From a virus: a stretch of DNA of 45,654 bases. Both the position numbers and the translations under genes were made by a program. Location: positions 1-45,654 of IMG/VR virus record IMGVR_UViG_3300037224_000022; one strand, written 5' to 3'. The notes under the pieces were generated by a model. It worked only from the letters and a program-made list of their open reading frames with translations. It was not told the DNA's origin and did no database searches. Of the stretch, positions 15,723 through 21,419 are shown piece after piece (the first letter of the stretch is position 1; every line of letters starts with the position of its first letter).

Positions 15723-17427
15723 TTGAAATCACGTTCCCTGTTCGTGCAAAGAGTTCACCAGCGGATTGTGACAAAACCGTGTACGGCTTTTTCATCATAG
15801 CCGTCTCACAGAACATTTCAGCGTGATGCCAGTGATCGGGATTTTTGTTCTTTCGCCACCGAGCCACAAATCGCCCTCTCGTGTCCTCTTCCTCGACGCG
15901 TACTTGCTGCGTCATCTGATGATAGTAGCCGTTGAATTCCAAGTTCGGCATATTTTCACCTTGCAGGCGTGCATCCACCGGCAAGACAAGACGACCGTGC
16001 ATGATCCGATCTCGTGACGCGTCAAAGGCACACGTTCGGTCAATTGAAACCTTGCCGACAGCACCCGTACCAGGAACATTAAAAAGCGCCGTCTCAGCCT
16101 GGTCAGGACGGTCAAACTCAAAGCCGATCCAGACCCGCTTGTGATACTTCAATGCAAGCCTCTTTGCCTGAGTCTTTTCAGGATGGGCATCGATGACGCA
16201 TGTAAAGCTGTTCAGGTTAGAAAGAAATTCATCAAGCTGCATCCACATATCTTTGCCCGGTTTGTCACTAAAAATGATGAACTTCCAAGCCATAGCCCGA
16301 TCGTCCTTACTCAAGTAATTCACGCGGCAATGCAGAACCGAACCTACATCGACTCCGATATAGGCTGGCCCGATCGCCATTCCGCCACCGTAGTAGCCCT
16401 TCCCAATGCAGGCGTCGAGCATTTCCGCAGTGATCTTGTCACCATGCGCCACATAAGGCTCGCCACGGTTGTTGTTGTACCAAGCCCGCATCTTTTTCAC
16501 GTCGCGCAAACCATCGAAGTAATTCTTCATGAATCCTTCGATTGACTTGGTTGGAGAGTTAAGCTGGCTGATGTGATAGCCGCGCTTTGTACCGTTAGGG
16601 TTGTCGGCTTCCCAAGAGCCAAAAGCGTTGGCCAGTGCGCGGTCAGCGTCAGAGATCGCTTTCTTGCAAAAGGCGCAGCGAAGGAAGCACTCCTCAGCCA
16701 CTTCTCCGATGACAACATTCTCATCGACTGTAAAGTTCTGTCTGCGACCGCAATGAGGACAAGGTACAAACCATCGATGCTGGTCGCTCATCTTCCAAGC
16801 GTCATCGGCATCTACACCTATGCCCGGAGCGGTCGGTGTGGACAGTTCTACGACACGATGTATGAGAGAACCGTCGAGCCTCGCTTCGGCTTCTGGAATG
16901 TTTTCTTCCACCATTTTGTCGCGCTCATCCATTACGAGAACGTCAGACGGAATCTCTCGCAATTCCGTCCAGATATTCGTGCCTCTAATTCGGAAGGCAA
17001 TATCGTCAATGGATTGCTTATGCAACCTGTTATCCACCGATTTAAAGATGTGCGCCAGCTCGTCGTTGGAATTGATGATCGGATCGATGCGACCTTGCAC
17101 GAATGGAATTGCACCGGTCTTGAGTGGCATCAGGTACAGGTGGTGCCATTTCCTTTTCACTACCCAGTTGAAACTTCTTACCAAAAACGCTGTTGTCAAC
17201 CCGACCTGCGCACCCTTCGGAATGACAATCCACTCCGATTCGTCACGCATAATTCCAATTTGGTACTCACGACCCCTAATATCCCAGTTATGGCCATCTA
17301 CTTTCAAGCTTAGCGCTTCGGCCCATTTGTCAGGATATACACCAGACTGTATGCGCGCCAAACTCATCGATGACATTGATGATGGTACGTGAGGTTTCCG
17401 TATTGCGTCTTTGGTCTTGCGAGCCAT
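15712..17427 (-). CDS. Terminase large subunit, GpA family
   Basis: 571 residues. The ATPase shows a GpA-type deviant Walker A (PKGAQVGLTT, with the lysine at the start as in lambda gpA) and a Walker B VLVMDE. A zinc-binding insertion CPHCG...CAFC lies near residues 222-252. The C-terminal nuclease has acidic positions in YIGVDVGS and TCVIDAHPE. The enzyme translocates and cuts phage DNA at packaging. It is the first gene of the late module; its ATG at 17427 is preceded by GTAGGTGG and a leader carrying an inverted repeat and a strong hairpin. Confidence 0.9.
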   Translation of the reverse strand: MARKTKDAIRKPHVPSSMSSMSLARIQSGVYPDKWAEALSLKVDGHNWDIRGREYQIGIMRDESEWIVIPKGAQVGLTTAFLVRSFNWVVKRKWHHLYLMPLKTGAIPFVQGRIDPIINSNDELAHIFKSVDNRLHKQSIDDIAFRIRGTNIWTELREIPSDVLVMDERDKMVEENIPEAEARLDGSLIHRVVELSTPTAPGIGVDADDAWKMSDQHRWFVPCPHCGRRQNFTVDENVVIGEVAEECFLRCAFCKKAISDADRALANAFGSWEADNPNGTKRGYHISQLNSPTKSIEGFMKNYFDGLRDVKKMRAWYNNNRGEPYVAHGDKITAEMLDACIGKGYYGGGMAIGPAYIGVDVGSVLHCRVNYLSKDDRAMAWKFIIFSDKPGKDMWMQLDEFLSNLNSFTCVIDAHPEKTQAKRLALKYHKRVWIGFEFDRPDQAETALFNVPGTGAVGKVSIDRTCAFDASRDRIMHGRLVLPVDARLQGENMPNLEFNGYYHQMTQQVRVEEEDTRGRFVARWRKNKNPDHWHHAEMFCETAMMKKPYTVLSQSAGELFARTGNVISSGA

Positions 17428-17438
17428 GTGCCACCTAC

Positions 17439-17466
17439 TGAAATAGCGGGTTTTCGGACTATTTCA
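17439..17466. promoter_or_regulatory. Inverted repeat in the terminase leader
   Basis: TGAAATAG at 17439-17446 and CTATTTCA at 17459-17466, 12 bases apart, between the leader hairpin and the terminase start. It could be an operator or an RNA hairpin near the ribosome binding site. Confidence 0.4.
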
Positions 17467-17482
17467 ATGATACCACCAAAAG

Positions 17483-17510
17483 AAAGGGGGGAGCTTTCGC
17501 TCCCCCCTTT
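17483..17510 (-). terminator. Strong intrinsic terminator hairpin upstream of terminase
   Basis: Perfect 12-bp stem (AAAGGGGGGAGC with its complement). The loop on the minus strand is GAAA, a stable GNRA tetraloop. The minus-strand RNA continues UCUUUUGG. It separates the 17.6-18.7 kb operon from the late genes and also lies within the leader of the candidate late promoter. Confidence 0.8.
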
Positions 17511-17549
17511 AGCCCGAAACGCCACCCCTGGCTCGGCGGTGTCGTAACC

Positions 17550-17578
17550 AAAGTATCAACTGCTTGAAAAGTTGTCAA
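17550..17578 (-). promoter_or_regulatory. Candidate late promoter
   Basis: TTGACA at 17578-17573, 17-base spacer, TACTTT at 17555-17550. It is the only good match in the gap before terminase. Transcription would start about 17,542 and meet the hairpin at 17,510-17,483 at once, a layout seen where antitermination controls late genes. Confidence 0.45.
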
Positions 17579-17763
17579 CCTGCGTCGGTCGGCAACCTAT
17601 TCTTCTTGGCAAATATCTCGAAGCTGATGCTTCCTTCACGTATCTTTCCAACATGCCGCCGATCACGCGTTGGAATTGACGGAGAAGGCGACAGCCCATG
17701 CAATCGAACTGACGCGTCGTTGTAGATTACGTCCTTACTTTGATGCGGCTGTTTAACCTTCAT
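17575..17763 (-). CDS. Unknown 62-residue protein
   Basis: Last gene of the short minus-strand operon before the terminator. Start ATG 17763 overlaps the stop of the preceding gene by 11 bases; a GGAGA lies 11 bases upstream. The sequence is polar with a basic middle (IPTRDRRHVGKIREG) and shows no recognised domain. Its end touches the -35 box of the candidate late promoter. Confidence 0.5.
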   Translation of the reverse strand: MKVKQPHQSKDVIYNDASVRLHGLSPSPSIPTRDRRHVGKIREGSISFEIFAKKNRLPTDAG

Positions 17764-18016
17764 CGTTCAACAAATCTCCGGGCTCGATTGTCACTGTGAT
17801 TATCCTGGGCTTACCAAAGTCTTCCCATACCTGAAGTGGAATTTCAACTTTCGACCCAGGTATTTCGCCGTCCTGACGAGGCTCGTTGTAATCGGGATTG
17901 ACAAACCATCGCATGAGCCCGTCTCTGACATCATGACAAGTTCCGTTGTCATGAAGAACGCATTGCTTACGCAGTAACTTGTTTTCAGTTGTCTTAACGT
18001 CCACTTCCGCTGCCAT
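17753..18016 (-). CDS. Unknown 87-residue protein
   Basis: Start ATG 18016 chosen because AGGAGGGG precedes it and it overlaps the MazG stop; longer versions would be antisense artefacts of the MazG frame. It contains two cysteines near the N-terminus (KQCVLHDNGTC) and a beta-rich C-terminal half (KVEIPLQVWEDFGKPRIITVTIEPGD). No family was recognised. Confidence 0.6.
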   Translation of the reverse strand: MAAEVDVKTTENKLLRKQCVLHDNGTCHDVRDGLMRWFVNPDYNEPRQDGEIPGSKVEIPLQVWEDFGKPRIITVTIEPGDLLNDEG

Positions 18017-18368
18017 GCAACTTCCCCTCCTCTTTACGTTGAGCCAATTTGTCAAGGTTCTTCTGCATGATCTCTGATAAGCCATAACCCAACTCGTTAG
18101 CAAGGACGGCAACATACCACTGAACGTCGCCAAGCTCTTTCACTAATTTCAATCTGCGTTCAAAGGTAAGTTCGCCGTCGTCATCCCGCAGCGATTTGCC
18201 TACCTCCTCTGCAATCTCGCCTGCCTCACCATTTAATTTCAATGTCAAGTACGACAATCGAAGCAAGTTGGCAACTTCGTTGTCAGTAGCTTCTTCTACA
18301 AAATCGTCTACGCTGTCTCCGAAGACGGCAGTTGAAATTGCTTTGCGTTGATAATCACCTGTGTCCAT
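17994..18368 (-). CDS. mazG: MazG-type nucleoside triphosphate pyrophosphohydrolase
   Basis: 124 residues. Helix 1 carries LKLNGEAGEIAEEVGK and helix 3 KELGDVQWYVAVLANELG, the paired acidic motifs (ExxE...ExxD) that bind Mg and NTP in the MazG fold. The enzyme splits NTPs or alarmones to monophosphates; phage copies may lower ppGpp or sanitise nucleotide pools. Start ATG 18368 has GGAGG 3 bases upstream and overlaps the previous gene; a longer start at 18485 is not supported. Substrate is unknown. Confidence 0.85.
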   Translation of the reverse strand: MDTGDYQRKAISTAVFGDSVDDFVEEATDNEVANLLRLSYLTLKLNGEAGEIAEEVGKSLRDDDGELTFERRLKLVKELGDVQWYVAVLANELGYGLSEIMQKNLDKLAQRKEEGKLHGSGSGR

Positions 18369-18579
18369 GCTCCTCCAATTCGTCGATGTCAGCCAAGGTA
18401 CGACTAAAAGCGCGAGCCTCGATAGCTTCGCGCTCCTCATCGGTAAGCAGAAGACTTGAAAACAAAGATTCGAGCCCGAGATCACGAACTAGCCTATCGT
18501 TACCTAAATCGAGATCGTCAATGAACTGTTCGGTCGCCCGCTGTAGTTCATCAAGCACTTTTTTTGTCAAGTCGTCCAA
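18355..18579 (-). CDS. Unknown 74-residue acidic helical protein
   Basis: TTG start at 18579 with AGGAG 9 bases upstream. Strongly acidic (about a third Asp/Glu) and probably all helical (LTKKVLDELQRATEQFIDDLDLGND...). Overlaps the preceding small gene and the MazG gene, so translation is coupled. No family was recognised. Confidence 0.55.
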   Translation of the reverse strand: MDDLTKKVLDELQRATEQFIDDLDLGNDRLVRDLGLESLFSSLLLTDEEREAIEARAFSRTLADIDELEEHGHR

Positions 18580-18686
18580 CTTACTGATCTCCTGAAAGCG
18601 TTGTCAATTCCAGGCAGATAAAGGCAAAAAAGGTCAGCCTGCTTCCTGACAAGAGATATGTCCCGATCTGTTATCACGCGGCTCAT
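18567..18686 (-). CDS. 39-residue protein, first gene of the MazG operon
   Basis: ATG at 18686 to TGA 18567-18569; product begins MSRVITDRDISLVRKQ. AGGAG lies 12 bases upstream, slightly far. It overlaps the next gene by 13 bases and follows the promoter at 18,807-18,836 after a structured leader. It may be a leader peptide. Too short for a family call. Confidence 0.45.
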   Translation of the reverse strand: MSRVITDRDISLVRKQADLFCLYLPGIDNAFRRSVSWTT

Positions 18687-18718
18687 GCCCTGTGCCTTCT
18701 CCTCTCTATTGAAATATA

Positions 18719-18765
18719 AGCGGGGCGGCATCCTCCACCAGTCATGATAGAAACACCGCCCCGCT
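18719..18765. repeat. 10-bp GC-rich inverted repeat in the operon leader
   Basis: AGCGGGGCGG at 18719-18728 and CCGCCCCGCT at 18756-18765, 27 bases apart. In the minus-strand RNA the second arm is followed by UUAUAUUU, so it could act as an attenuator between the promoter and the first gene. A 20-codon ORF lies inside it. Confidence 0.5.
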
Positions 18766-18806
18766 ATGCGCCTCCCAGCGCATCGACAGTGCTATCTGCC
18801 TCGGCC

Positions 18807-18836
18807 ATTATATCGCGCAAGGGCAAGAGAAGGCAA
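18807..18836 (-). promoter_or_regulatory. Sigma-70-type promoter of the MazG operon
   Basis: Consensus TATAAT at 18812-18807, 18-base spacer, TTGCCT at 18836-18831. Transcription would start near 18,800 and read leftward through the MazG operon to the terminator at 17,483-17,510. Confidence 0.6.
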
Positions 18837-19077
18837 GCTCGCGTTACCGTCGAGCCCACTCCTCCCGAGTTTTCCCATAGAGGAGTACCCAGCGCAACTC
18901 TGCCCCTGCGTTTGACTTGGCTGATTCCCGTTCCTTCCGCCTCTGGCACCAAGTCATACGGACGGGCAGGCTCATTGTAGCCCCTCACAGCTTCGCTGGC
19001 AAGAGGAATGAGCCAAACCCTGGTGATCTCTGCAAGAGAGTGTATCCCGCCGCTGCGAGCTTCCTGCGCGTTCCTGT

Positions 19078-19115
19078 CCGTTAGTTCAAGTTAGCCCCGT
19101 AAGTTGAACTAACGG
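19078..19115. repeat. Perfect 12-bp inverted repeat
   Basis: CCGTTAGTTCAA at 19078-19089 and TTGAACTAACGG at 19104-19115 with a 14-base spacer. No T-run follows on either strand, so an operator or RNA structure is more likely than a terminator. Confidence 0.6.
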
Positions 19116-19269
19116 CGTTCCTTGTTTCGACTTGTTTCAAGTTGCGTCTTCGGCTGATTTCTAGTCTTTGTCTCGGCTGATTCACAGTATGTAGTTCCCA
19201 ATCCTGTTTTTTCCCCAAAAAGAAATTTCACGATGGCCATCATCGTGTTCTACTCGTTTCTGTCTTTGT

Positions 19270-19555
19270 TGACATAAATTTGTCACTTTCGAAAGTAGAC
19301 CAGCGATGTATTTGTTAGTGACAATTAATTGTCAACTTCAAGATGCGACTGGCGATATACGGGTTAGCCCCACCCCGCCATCACTCCACCTATCGAATTT
19401 CACAATGTTTCCGGTACTTGACAATTCTTTGTCACTTAGGCGAATGTCAATTGAAATTGAATAGGTGACAATTATCAGGGTATTATTGACAAATTCTTTC
19501 TGACATTGCGAGGTGTGTGACTGCCCAGGGTAAGACGACATCGACAACAATGACA
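19270..19555. promoter_or_regulatory. Cluster of eleven TGACA/TGTCA half-sites
   Basis: Half-sites begin at 19270, 19281, 19319, 19330, 19419, 19430, 19445, 19466, 19487, 19501 and 19551. Less than one would be expected by chance. Two pairs form 16-bp dyads, TGACAATTAATTGTCA (19319-19334, a perfect palindrome) and TGACAATTCTTTGTCA (19419-19434), exactly 100 bases apart. Candidate operators for a phage repressor or origin-binding protein. Confidence 0.6.
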
Positions 19556-19764
19556 AAGAAAACTCTGTACCTATATATCTATGTATGCTTAGCAGCATTC
19601 TTATCCGCTGAATTAGGGTAATTTCAACGTATCGCGGCGCGGTAGGTTATCCCTCTAATGTCACTACACAGAACAGGCTTTGTTAGTGCAATGTCAACAT
19701 AGCGCGCATGCGGCACGAATACAGGGCTACAGGGTAGCGTTGATAACGCGCGCAATGTCAACGC

Positions 19765-19788
19765 TACGCGCGCGCGCATACGCGCGCG
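19765..19788. repeat. 24-base alternating purine-pyrimidine tract
   Basis: A run of alternating TA/CG/CA steps with no break for 24 bases (TACGCGCGCGCGCATACGCG then CGCG), next to AATGTCAACGC. Such sequence can form left-handed DNA under negative supercoiling. Confidence 0.5.
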
Positions 19789-20057
19789 AGCAGGCTACGC
19801 CATAGCAGGCATTCTCCCTAGCATGCGTACTGTTTAGCGTTTCCCTGTTTCCCGCTGATCTGGAGCCCGCACAATGGCGCTAGCGGGCATGCGGGAACTA
19901 TCCCCCGGATAGCGTCGCATTTCCCCCGCATGGGGGATCGGGCGAGCCCTTGCGTTGCCGATTCTGAGGGTATGCGAAAACACCTTTTTAGCTACTGGCA
20001 ACGCTACGCGTACCCGCTCGCACTGGTTGCGATTTACTACGCGCCGCGTTTCGTGTT

Positions 20058-20086
20058 TTGACATTCTCGCCGATTCTTGATAGCTT
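20058..20086 (+). promoter_or_regulatory. Promoter of the rightward gene unit
   Basis: TTGACA at 20058-20063, 17-base spacer, TAGCTT at 20081-20086. The first rightward gene starts 38 bases downstream. The -35 box matches consensus fully; the -10 box is weak. Confidence 0.5.
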
Positions 20087-20123
20087 CCCCTTGTATTCAT
20101 TCACGCGAGGGAAGGAAAGAGAA

Positions 20124-20351
20124 ATGCCCGCCACAAAACGATCCTACGTCATACCGGGCGACACCCTGCCGAACGGTGCGCTAGTCGTGGCCGCGAAAAA
20201 ATGGCTAAACGAGCCAACCGGGCGCATAGTTCTATGTCTCTGGAACAGCGAATACGTGACGTGGAAAACGGACGAGAACGGAAACGCGTTTTGGGGTAGT
20301 TACTTCGGGGACAATTTCATCGGAGCTGTTAGAGACTTCGAAGACCGCTAG
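20124..20351 (+). CDS. Unknown 75-residue protein, first rightward gene
   Basis: ATG at 20124 after GAGGGAAGGAAAGAG. The product has a small beta-rich pattern with many aromatic residues (GRIVLCLWNSEYVTWKTDENGNAFWGSYF) and could be a compact DNA- or protein-binding fold. No family was recognised. Its place directly behind the promoter suggests early expression and possibly a host-takeover role, but that is inference only. Confidence 0.65.
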   Translation: MPATKRSYVIPGDTLPNGALVVAAKKWLNEPTGRIVLCLWNSEYVTWKTDENGNAFWGSYFGDNFIGAVRDFEDR

Positions 20352-20359
20352 CTCGTTTG

Positions 20360-20416
20360 ACGCGGGGAGGGTCACTCCCTCCCGCGCGTGAAATGTCAGC
20401 TAGTCAAACAGGGAGG
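20360..20416 (+). promoter_or_regulatory. Structured leader A (covarying hairpin plus ribosome binding site)
   Basis: Outer stem ACGCG (20360-20364) with CGCGT (20385-20389), bulged G at 20384, inner stem GGGAGGG/CCCTCCC, 5-base loop, then GAAATGTCAGCTAGTCAAAC and AGGGAGG before ATG 20426. It matches leader B in architecture and single-stranded sequence, while the inner stem differs with pairing kept. Confidence 0.65.
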
Positions 20417-20425
20417 GTTTTGAAA

Positions 20426-20620
20426 ATGTATCGCGTTCATCTATTCACGGAAGCGCCAGAAGAAACGACCGCCGCGCGTATCGAACGGGACACGGCATAC
20501 TCGGACGGTTGGAATGATTACCAGCACGGGTACGATCCCCGCGCAGAGCCCGCCAACTATCCCGCGCCATACATCACGGAATATCTAAAAGGTTTCGACG
20601 ACGCGCACGCCGCTAGTTGA
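20426..20620 (+). CDS. Unknown 64-residue protein
   Basis: Start at ATG 20426, preceded by AGGGAGGG in leader A. The product contains DTAYSDGWNDYQHGYDPRAEP and TEYLKGFDDAHAAS, an aromatic and Gly/Asp pattern seen in small phage proteins where a G-W-x-D-Y-x-x-G unit repeats loosely (YSDGWNDYQHG, YLKGFDDAH). Function unknown. Confidence 0.65.
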   Translation: MYRVHLFTEAPEETTAARIERDTAYSDGWNDYQHGYDPRAEPANYPAPYITEYLKGFDDAHAAS

Positions 20621-20626
20621 AATTTG

Positions 20627-20683
20627 ACGCGGCGAGCCATTACGGGCTCGCACGCGTGAAATGTCAACTAGTCAACAGGGAGG
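20627..20683 (+). promoter_or_regulatory. Structured leader B (covarying hairpin plus ribosome binding site)
   Basis: Outer stem ACGCG (20627-20631) with CGCGT (20653-20657), bulged A at 20652, inner stem GCGAGCC/GGCTCGC, 6-base loop, then GAAATGTCAACTAGTCAAC and AGGGAGG before ATG 20692. All inner-stem changes relative to leader A are compensated. Confidence 0.65.
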
Positions 20684-20691
20684 ATTTCAAA

Positions 20692-20817
20692 ATGACGGAC
20701 AAGCAAGCAAAACAGCTAAGCGACTTGCTGAAAATCTATCTTCATGACTACAACGAAGACAGGTTTATGACAATCGACGCGCTAATAAAAGACTTGCGCG
20801 AATCGCTCAACGCTTGA
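20692..20817 (+). CDS. Unknown 41-residue protein
   Basis: Start at ATG 20692 behind leader B. MTDKQAKQLSDLLKIYL... is amphipathic and helical throughout, with a C-terminal ALIKDLRESLNA. Too short for a family call; the shared leader implies shared control with the previous gene. Confidence 0.6.
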   Translation: MTDKQAKQLSDLLKIYLHDYNEDRFMTIDALIKDLRESLNA

Positions 20818-20841
20818 CAAGAAAAGAAAGGTAGAGGGAAA

Positions 20842-21063
20842 ATGATCGATAACAAAACGCCAGATATGGAACGAGCGATGCAGGGGGGTTATTCCGTCCG
20901 AGCTTATTTCATGCCTGCGCTATCAAAGCCGCAATACGTCAAGCTGGAATTAGCGCACGACGAGAACACCCTCGCGCTATTTGTCGCATCCCCTGAAAAC
21001 GCGTCGGAAGCATTTCAACACCCTAGCGCGTACTCGGCCGACGTTTGCGCAATTCTCAAATAG
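20842..21063 (+). CDS. Unknown 73-residue protein
   Basis: ATG 20842 preceded by AAAGGTAGAGGG. Mixed alpha/beta small protein (YSVRAYFMPALSKPQYVKLELAHDENTLALFVA). No recognised motif. Spacing to both neighbours is short (24 and 15 bases), so it belongs to the same transcript. Confidence 0.6.
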   Translation: MIDNKTPDMERAMQGGYSVRAYFMPALSKPQYVKLELAHDENTLALFVASPENASEAFQHPSAYSADVCAILK

Positions 21064-21078
21064 GAAGGAACCGAACCG

Positions 21079-21273
21079 ATGTATAAAATCGTTCGAATGT
21101 ATTTCAACCCGAACATTTCACGCCGCACCACAATCGAAACAGGGCTAACACTTCAGGAGGCTCAAGCGCACTGCAACAATCCCGAAACGAGTTCGAGCAC
21201 TTGCACTAGTTCAACCGGGCGCGCTCGCACGCGCAGACTCGGCCCGTGGTTCGATGGATATGAGAAGACGTGA
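21079..21273 (+). CDS. Conserved phage small protein (MYKIVRMYF type)
   Basis: 64 residues. The pattern MYKIVRMYFN...RRTTIETGLTLQEAQAHCNNPETSSSTC...GPWFDGYE is one I recognise from small uncharacterised proteins in many phages: a two-strand/one-helix unit followed by an NPETSSST-type motif and a terminal aromatic segment. The biochemical role is unknown. The stop overlaps a GTG start of the next small frame. Confidence 0.75.
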   Translation: MYKIVRMYFNPNISRRTTIETGLTLQEAQAHCNNPETSSSTCTSSTGRARTRRLGPWFDGYEKT

Positions 21274-21419
21274 AAACGCCGAAAGAAACTAAGCGGGATG
21301 GAACAAATAGAAAACGTTCAGGAATAAAAAACCCTCGCGCTACTGGCCAACCGTTCAAACCGATTAAAGGGAGGTTTGTAAACTATGCGAGCGACTGGGC
21401 ACGACGCACGCACGATTGA
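21270..21419 (+). CDS. Possible 49-residue basic protein
   Basis: GTG at 21270 overlaps the previous stop (GTGA); stop TGA at 21417-21419 lies 35 bases inside the next gene. The product MKTPKETKRDGTNRKRSG... is basic and low in hydrophobic residues. It fills an otherwise empty gap, but the ribosome binding site is weak and the frame may be chance. Confidence 0.35.
   Translation: MKTPKETKRDGTNRKRSGIKNPRATGQPFKPIKGRFVNYASDWARRTHD

Larger units (their letters stand above)
18860..20057. other. Non-coding control block between divergent transcription units
   Basis: About 1.2 kb with no credible gene on either strand. It contains a 12-bp inverted repeat (19078-19115), a cluster of TGACA/TGTCA half-sites (19270-19555), the inverted repeat GCGTTGA/TCAACGC near 19,738-19,765, an alternating purine-pyrimidine tract (19765-19788) and a TCCCCC-gcat-GGGGGA hairpin (19922-19937). 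It separates leftward from rightward genes and is the best place for a switch region or replication origin. Confidence 0.6.

Noticed and set aside
18764-18988. Leftward and rightward frames of about 75 codons in the control block
   Set aside because: The consensus promoter at 18,807-18,836 lies inside them and codon pattern is poor.
19834-20100. Leftward 88-codon frame near the rightward promoter
   Set aside because: It overlaps the promoter and hairpin, has no ribosome binding site and no protein-like pattern.
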